Of a DNA stretch of 5,977 nucleotides, positions 4,875-5,977 are shown piece after piece; positions within the stretch are counted from its first letter, which is position 1, and the number at the start of each line of letters is the position of its first letter. Below the pieces are notes generated by a model, which was not told where the DNA came from, ran no database searches, and saw only the letters and a list, made by a program, of their open reading frames with translations. Source of the DNA: Pseudomonadota bacterium (lineage in GTDB: Bacteria > Pseudomonadota > Gammaproteobacteria > Burkholderiales > Rhodocyclaceae); contig JAEWVQ010000254.1 of assembly GCA_023459095.1 (NCBI GenBank), positions 1 to 5,977 on the forward strand. Reading direction: 5' to 3'. Made by a program: the position numbers and the translations under genes.

Positions 4875-5354
4875 CTACGGCGCGCCGCCCTCGAGCGCGC
4901 CGGCAAAGCCGTGCTGACGCCAGGCCTCGAACACCACGATCGCCACCGCATTCGACAGGTTCACGCTGCGATTGGTCGGCCGCATCGGAATCCGCAGCCG
5001 CTGTGCCGGCGGCAACGCGTCGAGGATGTCGGCGGGCAGACCCCGGCTCTCCGGCCCGAAGATCAGCACGTCGTCGGGCGCGAACGCGACCCGGTCGTGG
5101 CGCACCGTGCCGCGCGTGCTGAGCGCGAAGCAGCGGCGCCTGGCGAGCTGCGCCATGCACGCCGCCCAGTCGCGATGCACGGAGAGGCAGGCGAGGTCGT
5201 GATAGTCCAGCCCGGCGCGCGCCAGTTGCTTGTCCGACAAATCGAAGCCGAGCGGCTCCACCAGATGCAGACGGGCCCCGGTATTGGCCGCGAGGCGGAT
5301 GATGTTGCCGGTATTGGGCGGAATTTCGGGCTGATAGAGGACGATGTCGAACAT
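4875..5354 (-). CDS. trmL: tRNA (cytidine(34)-2'-O)-methyltransferase TrmL
   Basis: SPOUT-family (SpoU type) methyltransferase that uses S-adenosylmethionine to 2'-O-methylate the wobble base of certain leucine tRNAs in the cytoplasm. The 159 residues match this minimal family, which has no added RNA-binding domain. The protein opens MFDIVLYQPEIPPNTGNIIR, and the LAANTGARLHLVEPLGFDL segment (21-39) follows. The trefoil-knot cofactor site is present as LIFGPESRGLP (97-107), LRIPM (120-124) and NRSVNLSNAVAIVVFEAW (128-145). The ATG at 5354 is set by these conserved first residues; no Shine-Dalgarno sequence precedes it. It lies 40 bases after comF on the same strand and is probably co-transcribed with it. 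trmL near gpsA is also seen in E. coli. The modification specificity is taken from the family. Confidence 0.96.
   Translation of the reverse strand: MFDIVLYQPEIPPNTGNIIRLAANTGARLHLVEPLGFDLSDKQLARAGLDYHDLACLSVHRDWAACMAQLARRRCFALSTRGTVRHDRVAFAPDDVLIFGPESRGLPADILDALPPAQRLRIPMRPTNRSVNLSNAVAIVVFEAWRQHGFAGALEGGAP
4879..4901. other. 7-bp GC hairpin overlapping the trmL end, between convergent genes
   Basis: GGCGCGC (4879-4885) and GCGCGCC (4895-4901) are inverted copies around a 9-base loop, in the last codons of trmL and just past gpsA. There is no T-run after it on either strand, so it is not a canonical intrinsic terminator. It could slow polymerase or protect RNA ends, or be chance in GC-rich DNA. 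I see no other terminator in the 24-base gpsA-trmL gap. Confidence 0.3.
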
Positions 5355-5394
5355 GGCGGACAGGGAGGACGCGAAAACAGTCGCGCACTCTAGC

Positions 5395-5977
5395 TCAGCC
5401 CGGCGTCGGCGTGCGGGCGACCACCCAGTTCTCCACCCGTCGCGCCCCCGCCGCCTTCAGGCAGCGCGCGAACGCGTCGAGGCTCGCGCCGGTGGTCATC
5501 ACATCATCGACCACGATCAGGCTCAACCCCTCGACCCGAGTCGTACACGCGAACGCGCGCCGCAGATTGCGCCGGCGGGCAGCGCGGTCGAGCGCCTCCT
5601 GGGCGGCGGTGTCGCGCACCCGCGACACGCCATCGAGCAGCAAGGGCCGCCGCAGCGCGCGCGCCAACGGCCGGGCGATCTCCACCGCCTGATTGAAGCC
5701 GCGCTCCGCCAGCCGCCGACGATGCAGCGGTAGCGGCACCACGCAGTCCGCGCCCTGCCAGCCGTCATCCGCCGCAGCGAGACCGGCCAGGGCCTCGCCC
5801 AGCACGCGCGCCACCGCAAGGCGGCCGCGGTACTTCAAGGCCTGCACCAGAACATCGACCGGAAAACCGTACTCGAACGCCGCCCGGGTCGCATCGAACG
5901 CGGGCGGCGCACGCAGGCAGGCCCCGCAACGCTGCCCGCCGGCGGCCGGCAGCGCACACACCGGGCAGCGCCCGCCC
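5395..5977 (-). CDS. comF: ComF family phosphoribosyltransferase-like protein (start beyond right edge)
   Basis: At least 193 residues are visible; the start is beyond 5977. The visible N-terminal end carries a zinc-ribbon-like cluster, CPVC and then CGAC about 12 residues later, as in ComF proteins. The middle has FEYGFPVDVLVQALKYRG and the family block VVPLPLHRRRLAERGFNQA. The PRPP-binding motif of type I phosphoribosyltransferases is LIVVDDVMTTGAS (5520-5482), with the paired Asp and the TTGAS turn intact. The family includes B. subtilis ComFC and GntX-like proteins. Those from competent bacteria take part in DNA uptake, but many ComF carriers are not known to be competent and the substrate is unsettled. 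It ends 40 bases before trmL on the same strand. The GTG at 5961 is not the start, because the zinc-ribbon frame stays open to the window edge. Confidence 0.93.
   Translation of the reverse strand, partial: GGRCPVCALPAAGGQRCGACLRAPPAFDATRAAFEYGFPVDVLVQALKYRGRLAVARVLGEALAGLAAADDGWQGADCVVPLPLHRRRLAERGFNQAVEIARPLARALRRPLLLDGVSRVRDTAAQEALDRAARRRNLRRAFACTTRVEGLSLIVVDDVMTTGASLDAFARCLKAAGARRVENWVVARTPTPG

Noticed and set aside
4169..5122. 317-codon plus-strand open frame over gpsA and trmL
   Set aside because: It consists almost wholly of Arg, Pro, Ala and Gly, runs through two confident genes in other frames and has no domain features.
5395..5977. Evidence for natural competence
   Set aside because: A ComF-family gene alone is common in non-competent bacteria, and no other competence gene is in the window.

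Overview
The window is high-GC chromosomal DNA with tightly packed genes. Protein content and gene order point to a betaproteobacterium, most likely of the Azoarcus/Thauera/Zoogloea type (Rhodocyclales). That placement is inferred from how the proteins read, not from a search. I see no tRNA, rRNA, CRISPR array, insertion sequence, integrase or phage gene, and no stretch over 300 bases without a gene.

Layout. Positions 1-1677 are on the minus strand: gpmA (cofactor-dependent phosphoglycerate mutase) followed 31 bases later by envC (murein hydrolase activator), which runs off the left edge before its LytM domain. Positions 1678-1802 are a divergent control region. It holds an AT-rich island with -10-like hexamers on both strands and a 10-bp hairpin followed by TTTT in the gpmA leader. 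Positions 1803-4850 are a plus-strand cluster: an ArsR-family regulator, a membrane-anchored rhodanese-like protein, glutaredoxin 3 (grxC), the export chaperone secB, an exported tandem SH3-like protein and glycerol-3-phosphate dehydrogenase gpsA. Gaps are short (5-57 bases), so one or a few overlapping transcripts are likely. Positions 4875-5977 are minus strand again and converge on gpsA: the wobble methyltransferase trmL and a ComF-type phosphoribosyltransferase cut by the right edge.

Meaning. The arrangement parallels the E. coli yib region (envC, phosphoglycerate mutase, yibN, grxC, secB, gpsA, cysE, trmL), with three differences. The mutase next to envC is the cofactor-dependent enzyme rather than the unrelated gpmM type; cysE is absent; and an ArsR regulator and an SH3-like gene have been added. 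Most of the window is therefore conserved housekeeping. The most distinctive part is the ArsR-rhodanese-glutaredoxin start of the plus cluster. The ArsR protein carries two cysteines 66 residues apart, the spacing of the persulfide/redox-sensing pair in BigR, SqrR and HlyU. A sulfur- or redox-responsive switch over a thiol-handling and export operon is a reasonable but unproven reading. I found no clear evidence of a wholly new system.
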